A DNA stretch of 64,000 nucleotides from Gordonia desulfuricans NBRC 100010 (GTDB lineage Bacteria; Actinomycetota; Actinomycetes; Mycobacteriales; Mycobacteriaceae): the NCBI RefSeq assembly GCF_001485495.1, contig NZ_BCNF01000039.1, forward strand, positions 1 to 64,000, written 5' to 3'. The position numbers and the translations under genes are program-made. Below the pieces are notes generated by a model. The model was given only the letters and a program-made list of their open reading frames with translations, had not been told where the DNA came from and did no database searches. Below, piece by piece: positions 25,777 to 34,529 of the stretch; within the stretch, counting starts at the first letter, position 1; each line of letters begins with the position of its first letter.

Positions 25777-26979
25777 TTAGGTGTCCTGCCGATCGACGAG
25801 CCGACGCATGTCGGCGTCGTAGGTGTAGTGGACGATCTCACCCGAGATGATCAACTCGATCGCCTGATCGATCACGTTGCGTGGCACGACGAACCATTCG
25901 GACGGGTCGTAGTCCCGGCCCGTCTTGTCGACCTGCGTCAGATCCAACCGCACGTCGGCGAAGACGCGATGGAGGAGATTCTCCAGTGCCGAGGCACGAG
26001 CGTTGTATATCCGGTATGTCGCGACCACCTCGACCGGCGCCATCAAGTAGGTGGGCGACTTGTCTGCGTTCTTGATTCTGGCCTCGACCGGTCCACGTGA
26101 GAAGCCGATCTTGTGCAGATCAGCGATGCCAGAAATCTGCGGATCGGTGCTGCGAGAACGCAAGACGTAGATATAGCCGCTGACCTCGTCGTCGGTGAGG
26201 ATCTCTGGCTGCTCCCGCGCCACGACGATCTGACCGTCCTCATCTGCCAGCCTGATCCCCAAGGATTGCCTGTACATCCGTGACTCGGTGCCGTTCTCAA
26301 AGACGCAGCGAAGGCGCTCGCGCTTGTTCTCGCGAACCGTCGATTTCTTGTACTCAGTCTCCCCGACCTCAGCGACAAAAAGCATCACACCATTGAGCAC
26401 GAAGAACGCCCCCGGGACGATGTGTGTAAGTCCCGGATATGGCAACAACTGGCTCGCGCCTTCGCGCAACTCTGCATGCTTCTGCTCGAACATCGGAGCG
26501 AACTCGGCGAAGTCCTCGGCGGGTCGACGACGCGCCACCTCCTCAGTCTCGAAGCGCTGCTTACGGACCGGAAGACTCGAAACATCCAGGATGCCAGTGT
26601 CATCGCCCAGAAGATCGAGAGGGTCATGCTCCAACAACTCGTCGATCGAACCAGGTGCCTCGGGGACGTCGAGAAGGCCGAACTCGTCGAGGTGTGTGAG
26701 CGCCTGGATCTTGTTGTCGTCGGCCAGGATGCCGTCCAGTCGAGCGCCGAGCTTGCGCTCGGAGATCTCCCTCGTCGTCGGGCTCGGGAGCCGACCGTGA
26801 GTGCGGCGGAACTCTACGATCTCCAGAAACGCCCGCTCCAACCGATCGCTGGAGGTGACCTTCTTCGGCTTCTCGGGCATGTCCAGCAGGCCGTCGACGT
26901 CGGAGTCGAGAAGCTTCTGGAACGCGTCGTGCTCCACGATGCGATCGCTTCCTGCGGTCGTGTCGTCTGCAGAGGTCAT
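25777..26979 (-). CDS. GIY-YIG (T5orf172-like) nuclease-domain protein, defence island
   Basis: 400 aa; its ATG overlaps the helicase stop by 4 nt, so it is co-translated with the helicase. The N-terminal 170 residues are acidic and helical (RLERAFLEIVEFRRTHGRLPS resembles a helicase-associated helical pattern). The C-terminal domain (about 265-370) reads GYIYVLRSRSTDPQISGIAD, LHKIGFSRGPVEARIKNA, then VATYRIYNARASALENLLHR, which matches the T5orf172/MUG113 branch of GIY-YIG nucleases. It could be the cutting subunit that partners the helicase and methyltransferase. Confidence 0.8.
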   Translation of the reverse strand: MTSADDTTAGSDRIVEHDAFQKLLDSDVDGLLDMPEKPKKVTSSDRLERAFLEIVEFRRTHGRLPSPTTREISERKLGARLDGILADDNKIQALTHLDEFGLLDVPEAPGSIDELLEHDPLDLLGDDTGILDVSSLPVRKQRFETEEVARRRPAEDFAEFAPMFEQKHAELREGASQLLPYPGLTHIVPGAFFVLNGVMLFVAEVGETEYKKSTVRENKRERLRCVFENGTESRMYRQSLGIRLADEDGQIVVAREQPEILTDDEVSGYIYVLRSRSTDPQISGIADLHKIGFSRGPVEARIKNADKSPTYLMAPVEVVATYRIYNARASALENLLHRVFADVRLDLTQVDKTGRDYDPSEWFVVPRNVIDQAIELIISGEIVHYTYDADMRRLVDRQDT

Positions 26980-28949
26980 TGAGCGCTCCCCATTTCGGAC
27001 GCTCGCTTTTGGGCTTCGCGCTGCTGCTTGAGCCGCCGTAGGAACAGCAGAGCCTCTGCATAGCGCTTCTCTGCGGGGTCGTCTGAACGCACCTCAGGAT
27101 GCCGCCCGTTGACCTTGACCCAGTTCTGAATCTTGGGGAACAACGCGAGTGCTTCGTCCTCGCTGATCTCGACCCGTGTACTAGTGATCGCGTCGGAAAT
27201 GATCTTCAGCACCGACGGAGTCACCGACTTCGACATCACCTCGAACGCTCGCTGGAACGGGTTGACCGTGTCGATCAGGTTGATGCTGACGTCATCGATG
27301 TTCACGAACGTGTCGGCCATCTTGATGAACCGCTTGTCACCGACCTCGCGAACCTCGCCGTTCTTGATCACCGAGTCCACCACGACCTGCTGGCGGACCT
27401 CCTCGACCTGCTCATCGGTCAGATCCGGGTAGCGATCCCGGATGATCTTCGGGATCAGAACCTTGTTCGTGGTCTCAGGGTCAACGCTGCCGGCCGCAGC
27501 CTTGGCGAACGTCTCGTCCTGCAAGATGTTGGCCTTCAGGTCATTTAGGTCGGTCTCGACGATCTGCTTGACCCGCTCGCTCGACGGCTCCTTGAAGCCC
27601 TTGATCTTGATCGTCCCCGGCTCAGGCGCGTCATCGTTACCGCGTTTGGCCTTGAAGTTGAAGTTCGGTGCCAGTACCTGCTCCATCAGCAGCGACGCTG
27701 TGATGGCCTTGAGCATGTTGTTCACCGACACCGTCACCTCGCCCCGCTCAGCGTCGGGTTCGGCCAGCAGGTTCGTGAACTGCGCGTGGGTCTTACCATG
27801 GCTGTCGCGGGTGACCCGGCCGATGATCTGGATGATCTCGGTCAGCGACGCTCGATACCCGACGGTCAGAGCGTGCTCGGCGAACGGCCAGTCGAAACCC
27901 TCCTTCGCCATACCCAGCGCGATGATGATGTCCACCCCGTCGCGCTCCTTGGCAGCGACGGTAGACAGATAATGCAGCGTGTCGGCACGCTTCTTCTGAT
28001 CGGTGTCGTCGACCAGATCAGCCACTCGCAGCACCTCGCCCGTGTCTTTGCGCCGGATACGTATGATTCCGGTGTCGGGCTCGGTGTCGATCACGTCGCC
28101 GATGGTGTCGATGATGAACCCGACCTCTTCGATCTTTTCCTTGGTCGACTCGCCTGAGTTTACGTTCGGTATGTGCACGATCGTCTTCTTGTCCAGGTCC
28201 AGCACTTCGCCGATCGCCTCGGTGTACCGTCCCTGATAAAAGTGGTGCCCGATCCCCAGCGACTTCAGGTACTGGTAGCCGTTGAGCTGGTCGTAGTAGT
28301 TGAACGTCACCGGGGTGAACTGCGCCTCGTCCTCCGACGAGAGCACGGGCACCGAGTCGCCACGGAAGTACGATCCGGTCATCGCCACAATATGGACGTC
28401 CGAGCCGACCATCACCTCCTTCAGCAGTGCTCCCAGACGGGAGTTCTCGGTATCGGCTGAGACGTGATGGAACTCGTCGATGGCCAGCACGGTCCCGTTG
28501 AACTCATCCGGCGCCAACCGCTCGAACGCGAACCGCAAGGTCGCGTGTGTGCACACCAGAATCGGATCGGTACTGCCCAGGAAGTCGACAAACGCGTCGA
28601 CCTTGCCCGCCGACGACCCTGGCGTGCACAGATTCCGCTCCGGCTTAACCTCCCAATCAGCGAAGAAGCCATGCGAGGTCAACTTCGTTGTCGAGAACGA
28701 CGCACCGATCGAACGCTCCGGGACAGCGACTATCACTTTCTTGCGGCCCTGGTTGAACAACTTGTCCAGACCTACGAACATCAGCGCCCGAGACTTACCC
28801 GATGCGGGCGGGGCCTTGATCAACAGGTGCTGGGCGTCCCGCTTGGCGAACACACGCTGCTGCATCTCCCGCATACCCAACGCGTCAGTATTCACCGATG
28901 CACCAGTCTGCGCGTACGTCACGTCGACGACGTTCACCGTGCTGCTCAC
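26976..28949 (-). CDS. DEAD/DEAH-like superfamily 2 helicase, defence island
   Basis: 657 aa. Helicase motifs in order: I (APPASGKSRALMFVGLDKL), II (LAIDEFHHVSADTE, DEFH box), III (AMTGSYFRGD), IV-V region (IIIALGMAKEGFDWPFAEHA) and VI (EIIQIIGRVTRD). The pattern is that of type III/ISP restriction translocases and other phage-defence helicases. The C-terminal 250 residues are helical with no visible nuclease motif. It overlaps the methyltransferase stop and the GIY-YIG start by 4 nt each, so the three proteins are made as a set, probably forming a DNA-translocating complex. Confidence 0.9.
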   Translation of the reverse strand: MSSTVNVVDVTYAQTGASVNTDALGMREMQQRVFAKRDAQHLLIKAPPASGKSRALMFVGLDKLFNQGRKKVIVAVPERSIGASFSTTKLTSHGFFADWEVKPERNLCTPGSSAGKVDAFVDFLGSTDPILVCTHATLRFAFERLAPDEFNGTVLAIDEFHHVSADTENSRLGALLKEVMVGSDVHIVAMTGSYFRGDSVPVLSSEDEAQFTPVTFNYYDQLNGYQYLKSLGIGHHFYQGRYTEAIGEVLDLDKKTIVHIPNVNSGESTKEKIEEVGFIIDTIGDVIDTEPDTGIIRIRRKDTGEVLRVADLVDDTDQKKRADTLHYLSTVAAKERDGVDIIIALGMAKEGFDWPFAEHALTVGYRASLTEIIQIIGRVTRDSHGKTHAQFTNLLAEPDAERGEVTVSVNNMLKAITASLLMEQVLAPNFNFKAKRGNDDAPEPGTIKIKGFKEPSSERVKQIVETDLNDLKANILQDETFAKAAAGSVDPETTNKVLIPKIIRDRYPDLTDEQVEEVRQQVVVDSVIKNGEVREVGDKRFIKMADTFVNIDDVSINLIDTVNPFQRAFEVMSKSVTPSVLKIISDAITSTRVEISEDEALALFPKIQNWVKVNGRHPEVRSDDPAEKRYAEALLFLRRLKQQREAQKRASEMGSAQ

Positions 28950-31654
28950 TTCTTGCCCCTCTTCACCGGCTTCGCCGCCTGCTCCGCAGCGGTCATCTCC
29001 TCATACATAGCGAACAGGTCTGACAACCGCTCCTCATCGGTCTCGTAGCCGCGCTTGGAGTAGATCGAATCCACCAATGCGTCAACCTCACCATGTGCCG
29101 CACGCAGATCGTCAGGCATCTTGTCCGGATCGTAAAGCTCGGCCAGGGTTCTCTCGCAGTGGTATTCGCGCACATCTAAAACTCGTAGCGCAGCCACAGT
29201 CAGCTCTTCCCTAATAGTCCCCGATAACGCCGGCGCCGCAAAGTTGTTGTACACGATCGTATTTGCGTAACGCAGGCGAGACTCATGTTGACCGCCAACT
29301 GACCGAGCCCAAACCATGTGCATTCGCGACGTTAGTAACGCAAAAACCCACGGTTCGGCGCCGTAAACCGCAAACGCCAGATCCGAGATCACGGTGTCAG
29401 GACCTACGTATCCAGACGGAATGTATTCACGCCGCTCCGACGACACCTTTGGGACAATTACAGCGTCAGTCGCCTTGTAACTAATCTGAACGAACCGGTG
29501 AGGCTTCGCTGCGAATGCGGCGGTACTCTCCGCCTTACTGCCGCTTCGTTCCGTCTTTACCATCCTCAGTCGTTCCGCGATTTCTGGAATGCTCCACGCC
29601 GCGTCAGCCTCGTCATCCCCAATCCACAAACAGTATCTTTCAAGGCCATCGACATGTTCTTTCGTTCCAATATAAGACTTTATGAATTCGAGCGAACATG
29701 GATTTCGATCAGCAAAGCGATTGCGATCTTCAGGAGACAAAACGAGGGATCGAGCACGAGGCATGGAACCGAATACCATGTCTGGTAGGTATGCGCTAAG
29801 TGGGTTAGGCCGCCTGGTAATGAATATATTAGATCCGTCAGCTAGGTATCCGTTTATATTTTCAGCACCGAGGCGCATCCCCTCAGAGAAAATATACTTG
29901 GGCCCAGTTCTGATATTCCTTAAATTGATAACTGCCACGCTTACGCCAGCACTACCCCTAGCGCTATTCTGCCACTTAAATGAAGTATAGGCATATCCAA
30001 TTTCCAGGCCCATATCAAATATTCGCGGAAACATCAGACCAACGTGCTCGCCCTGAGAAACAGAATTGGTTGTAATGAAAGATAACTCTGCGTTTGTACC
30101 TTTTATATACTCGGCACCCTTCGTGAACCACAACGCGATGTAATCAAGATTCTTCGAGTATCCGTCAGGTCCGAACACGAAAGGAAAGTCATCTTTCATG
30201 GTCTTAGTCTGCCCTTTCGCCCCCTTATATGGAGGATTGCCAATCAGATAGATTTCTGATCGCCCATTGTTGGGGCACACTTTTTTCCAGTCTTCGCGGT
30301 TTGCGTTTCCGGCCAGCACTCGACCGGTCTCCTTCAGCGGGATCAGCGGTATCTCGACGCCAAACTTCTCGCGGAACTCGCGGTTCATCTGGTGCTTGGC
30401 GATCCACAGCGACAAGATCGCCACCTCGACGGCGAAGTCGTCGATCTCAATGCCGTAGAAGCTCTCAATGTCGATCTTCGACACCGCGTACAGCACTTGG
30501 TGTTTGGGGCTCAGGTCTGCAAGTCGCTCGAGGATCGCGTGCTCCAGGCGTCGCAGTTCCTTGTAGGCGATGACCAAGAAGTTCCCCGACCCACAGGCGG
30601 GGTCGAAGACTTTGATCGCGCCGATCCTCTCCAGCAGCTTCTCCAGCTTGCCGACGCTGCTGAAGCCCGCGTCGAACTCCTCCTTGAGCTCGTCGAGAAA
30701 CAGCGGCTCGATCGTCTTCAGGATGTTCGGCACCGACGTGTAGTGCTGCCCGAGGTCCGACCGCTTCCCGGGGGTCACGATCGCTTGAAACATCGACCCG
30801 AAGATGTCGGGGTTGATCTCACTCCAGTCCAAAACTCCCAGATCGAGAAGCAGCCCACGGGCGGACTTGGTGAACGCCGGCACCACATGTTGCTTGGTGA
30901 CCTCGAACAGGCGACCGTTGACATACGGGAACGCTGACAAGTAGCTCGCCTTGTCCTCGGGCTTCTCGGTATCCAGGGCGTCGAACAGGTCGGTCAGGAA
31001 CTCCTGCACGTCCGACCCATCGGCCTGGGTATGCGACCCCACCGCGCTCGTGAACTGACCGTCATCGAAGATCCCGGTGTCCTCAGCAAAGAAGCAGAAC
31101 AGCAGCCGCGTGAAGAACACGTTCAGCGCATGACGGCCATGCTGCTCGTCGATGAGGTCCGGGTTCGCCCGCAACAGCTCGTCGAACAGCTTGCCCATCC
31201 GCTCGGCAGCCTTGACGTCGGCGTGAGCCTCTGAGGTGTACTGCGCCTTCTCCATCCCGGCCCAGGGAAGGAAGAACGTGAAGTGCTTGTCGATGTCGCG
31301 GATCGGGAAGACCTTGTTCTCGCCGGTCTTCATGTCGACCGCGACCAGCTCGTCGTAGTCGGTGGCGATTACGAACCGGGGGTTGTACCGAACCACGTCC
31401 GGTGATGTCCGCAGCTCCTCGACGTCAGCCAACGGCTCGCGGTCCGTCTCGCGGAAGTAGACGACATTCTTCTGCGCGACGTCGCGGTCCTTGTCGGCTG
31501 CGACGTTGAGCGACCCGTTGCGCAGCCGAGTGACGTTCCCCTTCGGCTTCCCGTAGGCCAGAAGTAGATCGAAGATGAACTCGCGGTCATATGTCTCGCG
31601 CCGTGCGAGCGGAGTGACTCGCTCCTCGACTGCTTTCAGATTCAGCCTTGCCAC
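28946..31654 (-). CDS. MmeI/YeeA-like DNA methyltransferase, defence island
   Basis: 902 aa from the GTG at 31654, chosen for its GAAGGAG site; a start 17 codons earlier is possible. Regions in order: an N-terminal domain with FIFDLLLAYGKPKGNVTRLR; a helical spacer with FFTRLLFCFFAEDTGIF; the methyltransferase core with DPACGSGNFLVIAYKELRRL (motif I) and IGNPPYKGAKGQ (motif IV, adenine or N4-cytosine type); a target-recognition domain from about 470-700; and a conserved C-terminal region. Such proteins mark self DNA and guide restriction. Bases 29640-30230, encoding the recognition domain, are much more AT-rich than the rest, suggesting a swapped specificity module. Confidence 0.88.
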   Translation of the reverse strand: MARLNLKAVEERVTPLARRETYDREFIFDLLLAYGKPKGNVTRLRNGSLNVAADKDRDVAQKNVVYFRETDREPLADVEELRTSPDVVRYNPRFVIATDYDELVAVDMKTGENKVFPIRDIDKHFTFFLPWAGMEKAQYTSEAHADVKAAERMGKLFDELLRANPDLIDEQHGRHALNVFFTRLLFCFFAEDTGIFDDGQFTSAVGSHTQADGSDVQEFLTDLFDALDTEKPEDKASYLSAFPYVNGRLFEVTKQHVVPAFTKSARGLLLDLGVLDWSEINPDIFGSMFQAIVTPGKRSDLGQHYTSVPNILKTIEPLFLDELKEEFDAGFSSVGKLEKLLERIGAIKVFDPACGSGNFLVIAYKELRRLEHAILERLADLSPKHQVLYAVSKIDIESFYGIEIDDFAVEVAILSLWIAKHQMNREFREKFGVEIPLIPLKETGRVLAGNANREDWKKVCPNNGRSEIYLIGNPPYKGAKGQTKTMKDDFPFVFGPDGYSKNLDYIALWFTKGAEYIKGTNAELSFITTNSVSQGEHVGLMFPRIFDMGLEIGYAYTSFKWQNSARGSAGVSVAVINLRNIRTGPKYIFSEGMRLGAENINGYLADGSNIFITRRPNPLSAYLPDMVFGSMPRARSLVLSPEDRNRFADRNPCSLEFIKSYIGTKEHVDGLERYCLWIGDDEADAAWSIPEIAERLRMVKTERSGSKAESTAAFAAKPHRFVQISYKATDAVIVPKVSSERREYIPSGYVGPDTVISDLAFAVYGAEPWVFALLTSRMHMVWARSVGGQHESRLRYANTIVYNNFAAPALSGTIREELTVAALRVLDVREYHCERTLAELYDPDKMPDDLRAAHGEVDALVDSIYSKRGYETDEERLSDLFAMYEEMTAAEQAAKPVKRGKK

Positions 31655-31765
31655 GCCTGGAACTCCTTCGCCTGCACCCGCTGACGCCTCTGCCAGTCGG
31701 CTCACTCATCATTCCATCGCACGTGCGGACCGATAGCTGAAACCCTCGGGTTCGGGGTCGCGAGA

Positions 31766-32545
31766 CTAGTCCGGTGGCGCTATCGCGGCCGCGATCTGCT
31801 CGGCGATCTCGTCGATGTCGACATCAGCGGTGTTGAGCGCCAGCTTGTCGGCCAGTGACGGGCTGTACCCGCGGACATCCTCGGCGGTCACCTCGTGCCA
31901 GATCGGCAGCATGGTCTGCTCGCCTGCGACAGTGCGGGTGACAAGCCCGTCCAGCTCGTGATTGGTCCAGCCTTTGGCGAAGAACGACGGTGAAAGGACT
32001 ACCACGCCGAAGCGACTCGACCTGATCCCCTCGTCGATCTCGCGACGCAGGCTGTCACCGATCTTGATCTCCGTCTTGTCCAGCCACACCCTGACTCCGC
32101 GCCTGGTCAGCGCATCGCGCAGCGGGACCGCCACCGATTCCTTGTCCTCAGTCGCATGCGACAGGAAGACGTCCCAGGTCTGGCCCCCCAACGCCTCGCC
32201 GACGGGTTCGATCGGTTCACGGACCTCGACGTCCCGCGCCGGGTTCGGCTGCTGTCGCAGCGTGGGTAAGTTCCCTCGTGGCGGAGGTTCCACCTGAACA
32301 CCGGCCCGCACCTTCCCTGCGTGACCGCCGAGGTCGATGACCACATACCAGTGCCCGCTTCGAGGGATGCCCAGACGTGCAGGCGACCGTTTGGCGAGGC
32401 CGCCAATGTAGTTGTACCGCCGCCCAGACTTGTACGAGCGGTAGTCCGAGGCAGTCATCAACTGAACGTTGGCCTGCTTGTCGAGCGTAACCACCGCCGT
32501 CGCCCCTTTTTCCTGGTGCTTCAGGTCGTAGTACAGATGCTGCAC
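31766..32545 (-). CDS. DUF1883-TIR domain protein
   Basis: 259 aa from a GTG at 32545. Residues 1-85 are a DUF1883 domain (MQHLYYDLKHQEKGATAVV, RRYNYIGGLAKRSPARLGIP, GHWYVVIDLGGHAG). Residues about 122-259 form a TIR domain: TWDVFLSHATEDKESVAVPL, VRVWLDKTEIKIGDSLRREI, FGVVVLSPSFFAKGWTNHEL. Glu197 in NHEL occupies the catalytic place of NAD-cleaving TIR domains. Such proteins can act as abortive-infection effectors that deplete NAD or make signal nucleotides; DUF1883 may be the sensor. It lies directly upstream of the methyltransferase gene. Confidence 0.88.
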   Translation of the reverse strand: MQHLYYDLKHQEKGATAVVTLDKQANVQLMTASDYRSYKSGRRYNYIGGLAKRSPARLGIPRSGHWYVVIDLGGHAGKVRAGVQVEPPPRGNLPTLRQQPNPARDVEVREPIEPVGEALGGQTWDVFLSHATEDKESVAVPLRDALTRRGVRVWLDKTEIKIGDSLRREIDEGIRSSRFGVVVLSPSFFAKGWTNHELDGLVTRTVAGEQTMLPIWHEVTAEDVRGYSPSLADKLALNTADVDIDEIAEQIAAAIAPPD

Positions 32546-32554
32546 CAGAGTGGC

Positions 32555-32800
32555 TTACTTCTTGTCCCGCGGCGGAAACGGGTCGTTACCGGGTGCCACG
32601 GTGTCAGAATCTCGAATCTTCCCGTCGCGGCCGTGTATGCGAACCTCGCCGCCGCCCGCGTTGGTCACGATCTCCTTAGCCCGTCCGATAGCTTCGGCCT
32701 GAGTGTCGGTGTGAGCCCTCGCCCGGCTCGCGCCCGGCTTCTTTACGTCCCAACCGCCTTTGTCGCTCGGGACCACATGACGTCTGTTGTCGTTGCTCAT
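32555..32800 (-). CDS. DUF2188-type small protein
   Basis: 81 aa from an ATG behind GGAGGCAATGAC. The pattern RRHVVPSDKGGWDVKKPGA, followed by HTDTQAEAIGRAKEI and GGGEVRIHGRDGKI, matches DUF2188, a short beta-alpha-beta protein common in bacteria and elements. It ends 9 nt before the TIR gene and is probably an operon partner. Function is unknown. Confidence 0.82.
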   Translation of the reverse strand: MSNDNRRHVVPSDKGGWDVKKPGASRARAHTDTQAEAIGRAKEIVTNAGGGEVRIHGRDGKIRDSDTVAPGNDPFPPRDKK

Positions 32801-32987
32801 GTCATTGCCTCCTCGGCATCGCGTAGCCCCAAGTGGACCTGCGTCGAACACTAGCCGCGGCCTCTGACAAAACGGCTGTTCGTACGCCGATCGTCGGCCG
32901 AATGTATCGACGGCCTGAAGTCCACCAAGGGCAAGATGTTCGCGAGCCCGGCCCGAGCCGACGCACGAAAAGGGCACTGGCGACGTC

Positions 32988-33815
32988 CTACCGTTCCTGT
33001 ACGCCCGGCAGCGTTAGTCGGTAGACCATCGGCGCGGCGGCGGCTGTAGCGTCTGCCGCGGTGTAGAAGGTGAGGCACGGCGAATCGAGCGCCGTCGTCA
33101 CCACCGCGAGTTCCCAACCTTCGTCCTCCTGGGCGGAGCGGTACTCGTTCGCGGTCAGCAGCACCGTCGGCGTGGCGCCCGAGACGCCCTTGACCTCGAC
33201 GCGGTGGATGTCGCCGGCGTCGCCCACGCACGTCAAGTCCCAGCCCAGTTTCTTGCTCCCGACGTCCGTGACGACGTAGCCGCGGGCCTCCAGGTAGTCA
33301 GTCACCTTCTCAACCGCCGCAGCTTCTACGAGTCGGTTGCTCTCCGGGTCGCCGAAGCCCGCACCCGCCGGGCTGACCGTGATGACTTGCTCGGCGTCTG
33401 GTCCGCCCTCGGGGCCAGGTGTCGACAGAGGGTCGTCGCCGCGTGCGATGGCTTCCTCCAGATCGGAGTCGGCTTCATCGACGTCGCCCGCTCGCTTACG
33501 AACACCGTGGGCCATTGGCTCGACTGCCGACCATATCGTTGTCGCCACGTTATCCGAGTTAGGGCTCTGTCCGACGAGTTGAGGAGGCTTCCAGCCTTCG
33601 ACCCACGGTAGGTCGCGCTTCCACAGTTCCTCCGATATTCGATAGCACCGATCCTTCAGCGTATGAATCGTTCGATCAGTCGGTAGTGCCTGTTGCGCCC
33701 GACGTAATGCTTCGGCCTTGACGACCGGAACGCCCGCGATCTCTGCCTCAAGGACAGTGAAATACTCGACGGCCAGGATCTCGATATCGCTCTTAGTCCA
33801 TGGTTGACCGGCCAT
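32988..33815 (-). CDS. DUF3883 (restriction-endonuclease-like) protein
   Basis: 275 aa from an ATG at 33815 with GAAGGAGTGTTCG. The N-terminal region (WTKSDIEILAVEYFTVLEAE, then RTIHTLKDRCYRISEEL) looks like a small DNA-binding or helical domain. The C-terminal 110 residues are a DUF3883 domain: VEKVTDYLEARGYVVTDVGS, KKLGWDLTCVG, RVEVKGVSGATPTVLLTANE. The D and ExK residues of a PD-(D/E)xK fold are visible in GWDLT and VEVKG. DUF3883 often appears fused to or beside helicases in defence loci. It opens the minus-strand island. Confidence 0.8.
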   Translation of the reverse strand: MAGQPWTKSDIEILAVEYFTVLEAEIAGVPVVKAEALRRAQQALPTDRTIHTLKDRCYRISEELWKRDLPWVEGWKPPQLVGQSPNSDNVATTIWSAVEPMAHGVRKRAGDVDEADSDLEEAIARGDDPLSTPGPEGGPDAEQVITVSPAGAGFGDPESNRLVEAAAVEKVTDYLEARGYVVTDVGSKKLGWDLTCVGDAGDIHRVEVKGVSGATPTVLLTANEYRSAQEDEGWELAVVTTALDSPCLTFYTAADATAAAAPMVYRLTLPGVQER

Positions 33816-33971
33816 CGAACACTCCTTCTCAATCCGCGTGTCTTCAATCATGACATCCCGCGCCCCTCGGGTCCGCCCATAGCGCATTCATTCGATCATC
33901 TGGGGTACTCCCAAATGGGCACTTCCCAAGTGCCGCATATTGCGTCAATTTAGGGTGAGTACGCGCTATTT

Positions 33972-34001
33972 ATTGACATCTGTCAATCCATGCCTTAGAC
34001 T
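33972..34001 (+). promoter_or_regulatory. Promoter overlapped by a TTGACA/TGTCAA operator
   Basis: TTGACA at 33973-33978 and TAGACT at 33996-34001 are separated by 17 bp, a sigma-70-type promoter for the gene at 34059. The -35 lies in a perfect 16-bp palindrome ATTGACATCTGTCAAT, and a further half-site ATTGACAGAC follows at about 34005. This suggests autoregulation by the MerR-like product. Confidence 0.7.
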
Positions 34002-34058
34002 CGCATTGACAGACACCGAGTGCCGCGACAGACGCGGACGATCGAAACGGAGATACTC

Positions 34059-34529
34059 GTGCGCAAGACCCCGATCCTCGACACCGAGCCTGTCTGGACC
34101 CAGCCGCTCCTCACGACCCCCGATCTCGCGGAGCTGGTGGGGATCACTGAGGCAGCAATGACCAAGCGCATCCAGAAGAGTGGATTCCCCGAGCCCGCCG
34201 AGGTCGACGGGCGTCGGCGCCTGTGGTCGTACGCCCAGGTCTTGACGCTTTTCACCGACCTCGGCGACATCGAGCTGGTCGCGACCGTCACCGAGGCGAT
34301 CCACCGCCGGGACGCCCAGCTCGCGGCCAGGGTGGACGCGCTGCAAGCGACAATCCAGACAGACCTCGACGAGATCGAGACCGAGCGCGCAGCTTTGACT
34401 GCCTTCGGCGAGTTGCTCGCTCCCTTGAACCAGCTGCTCGCGCAACTCGCCGAAGGCGCGGCCGCTCTGCGCTCCGAGATCACCGATTACACCGGTGCCG
34501 GTGCCGATAGCGAGGCCGGGGCGGCGTGA
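34059..34529 (+). CDS. MerR-like helix-turn-helix protein with coiled coil
   Basis: 156 aa from a GTG behind GGAGATACTC. Residues 15-60 read LLTTPDLAELVGITEAAMTK and FPEPAEVDGRRRLWSYAQVL, a MerR/excisionase-type winged helix. Residues 75-135 are a long heptad-rich helix (RDAQLAARVDALQATIQTDL) likely to dimerise. The gene has its own promoter with a palindromic operator and overlaps the next gene by 4 nt. It may control the 34.0-35.6 kb operon or act in partition or copy control. Confidence 0.75.
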   Translation: MRKTPILDTEPVWTQPLLTTPDLAELVGITEAAMTKRIQKSGFPEPAEVDGRRRLWSYAQVLTLFTDLGDIELVATVTEAIHRRDAQLAARVDALQATIQTDLDEIETERAALTAFGELLAPLNQLLAQLAEGAAALRSEITDYTGAGADSEAGAA

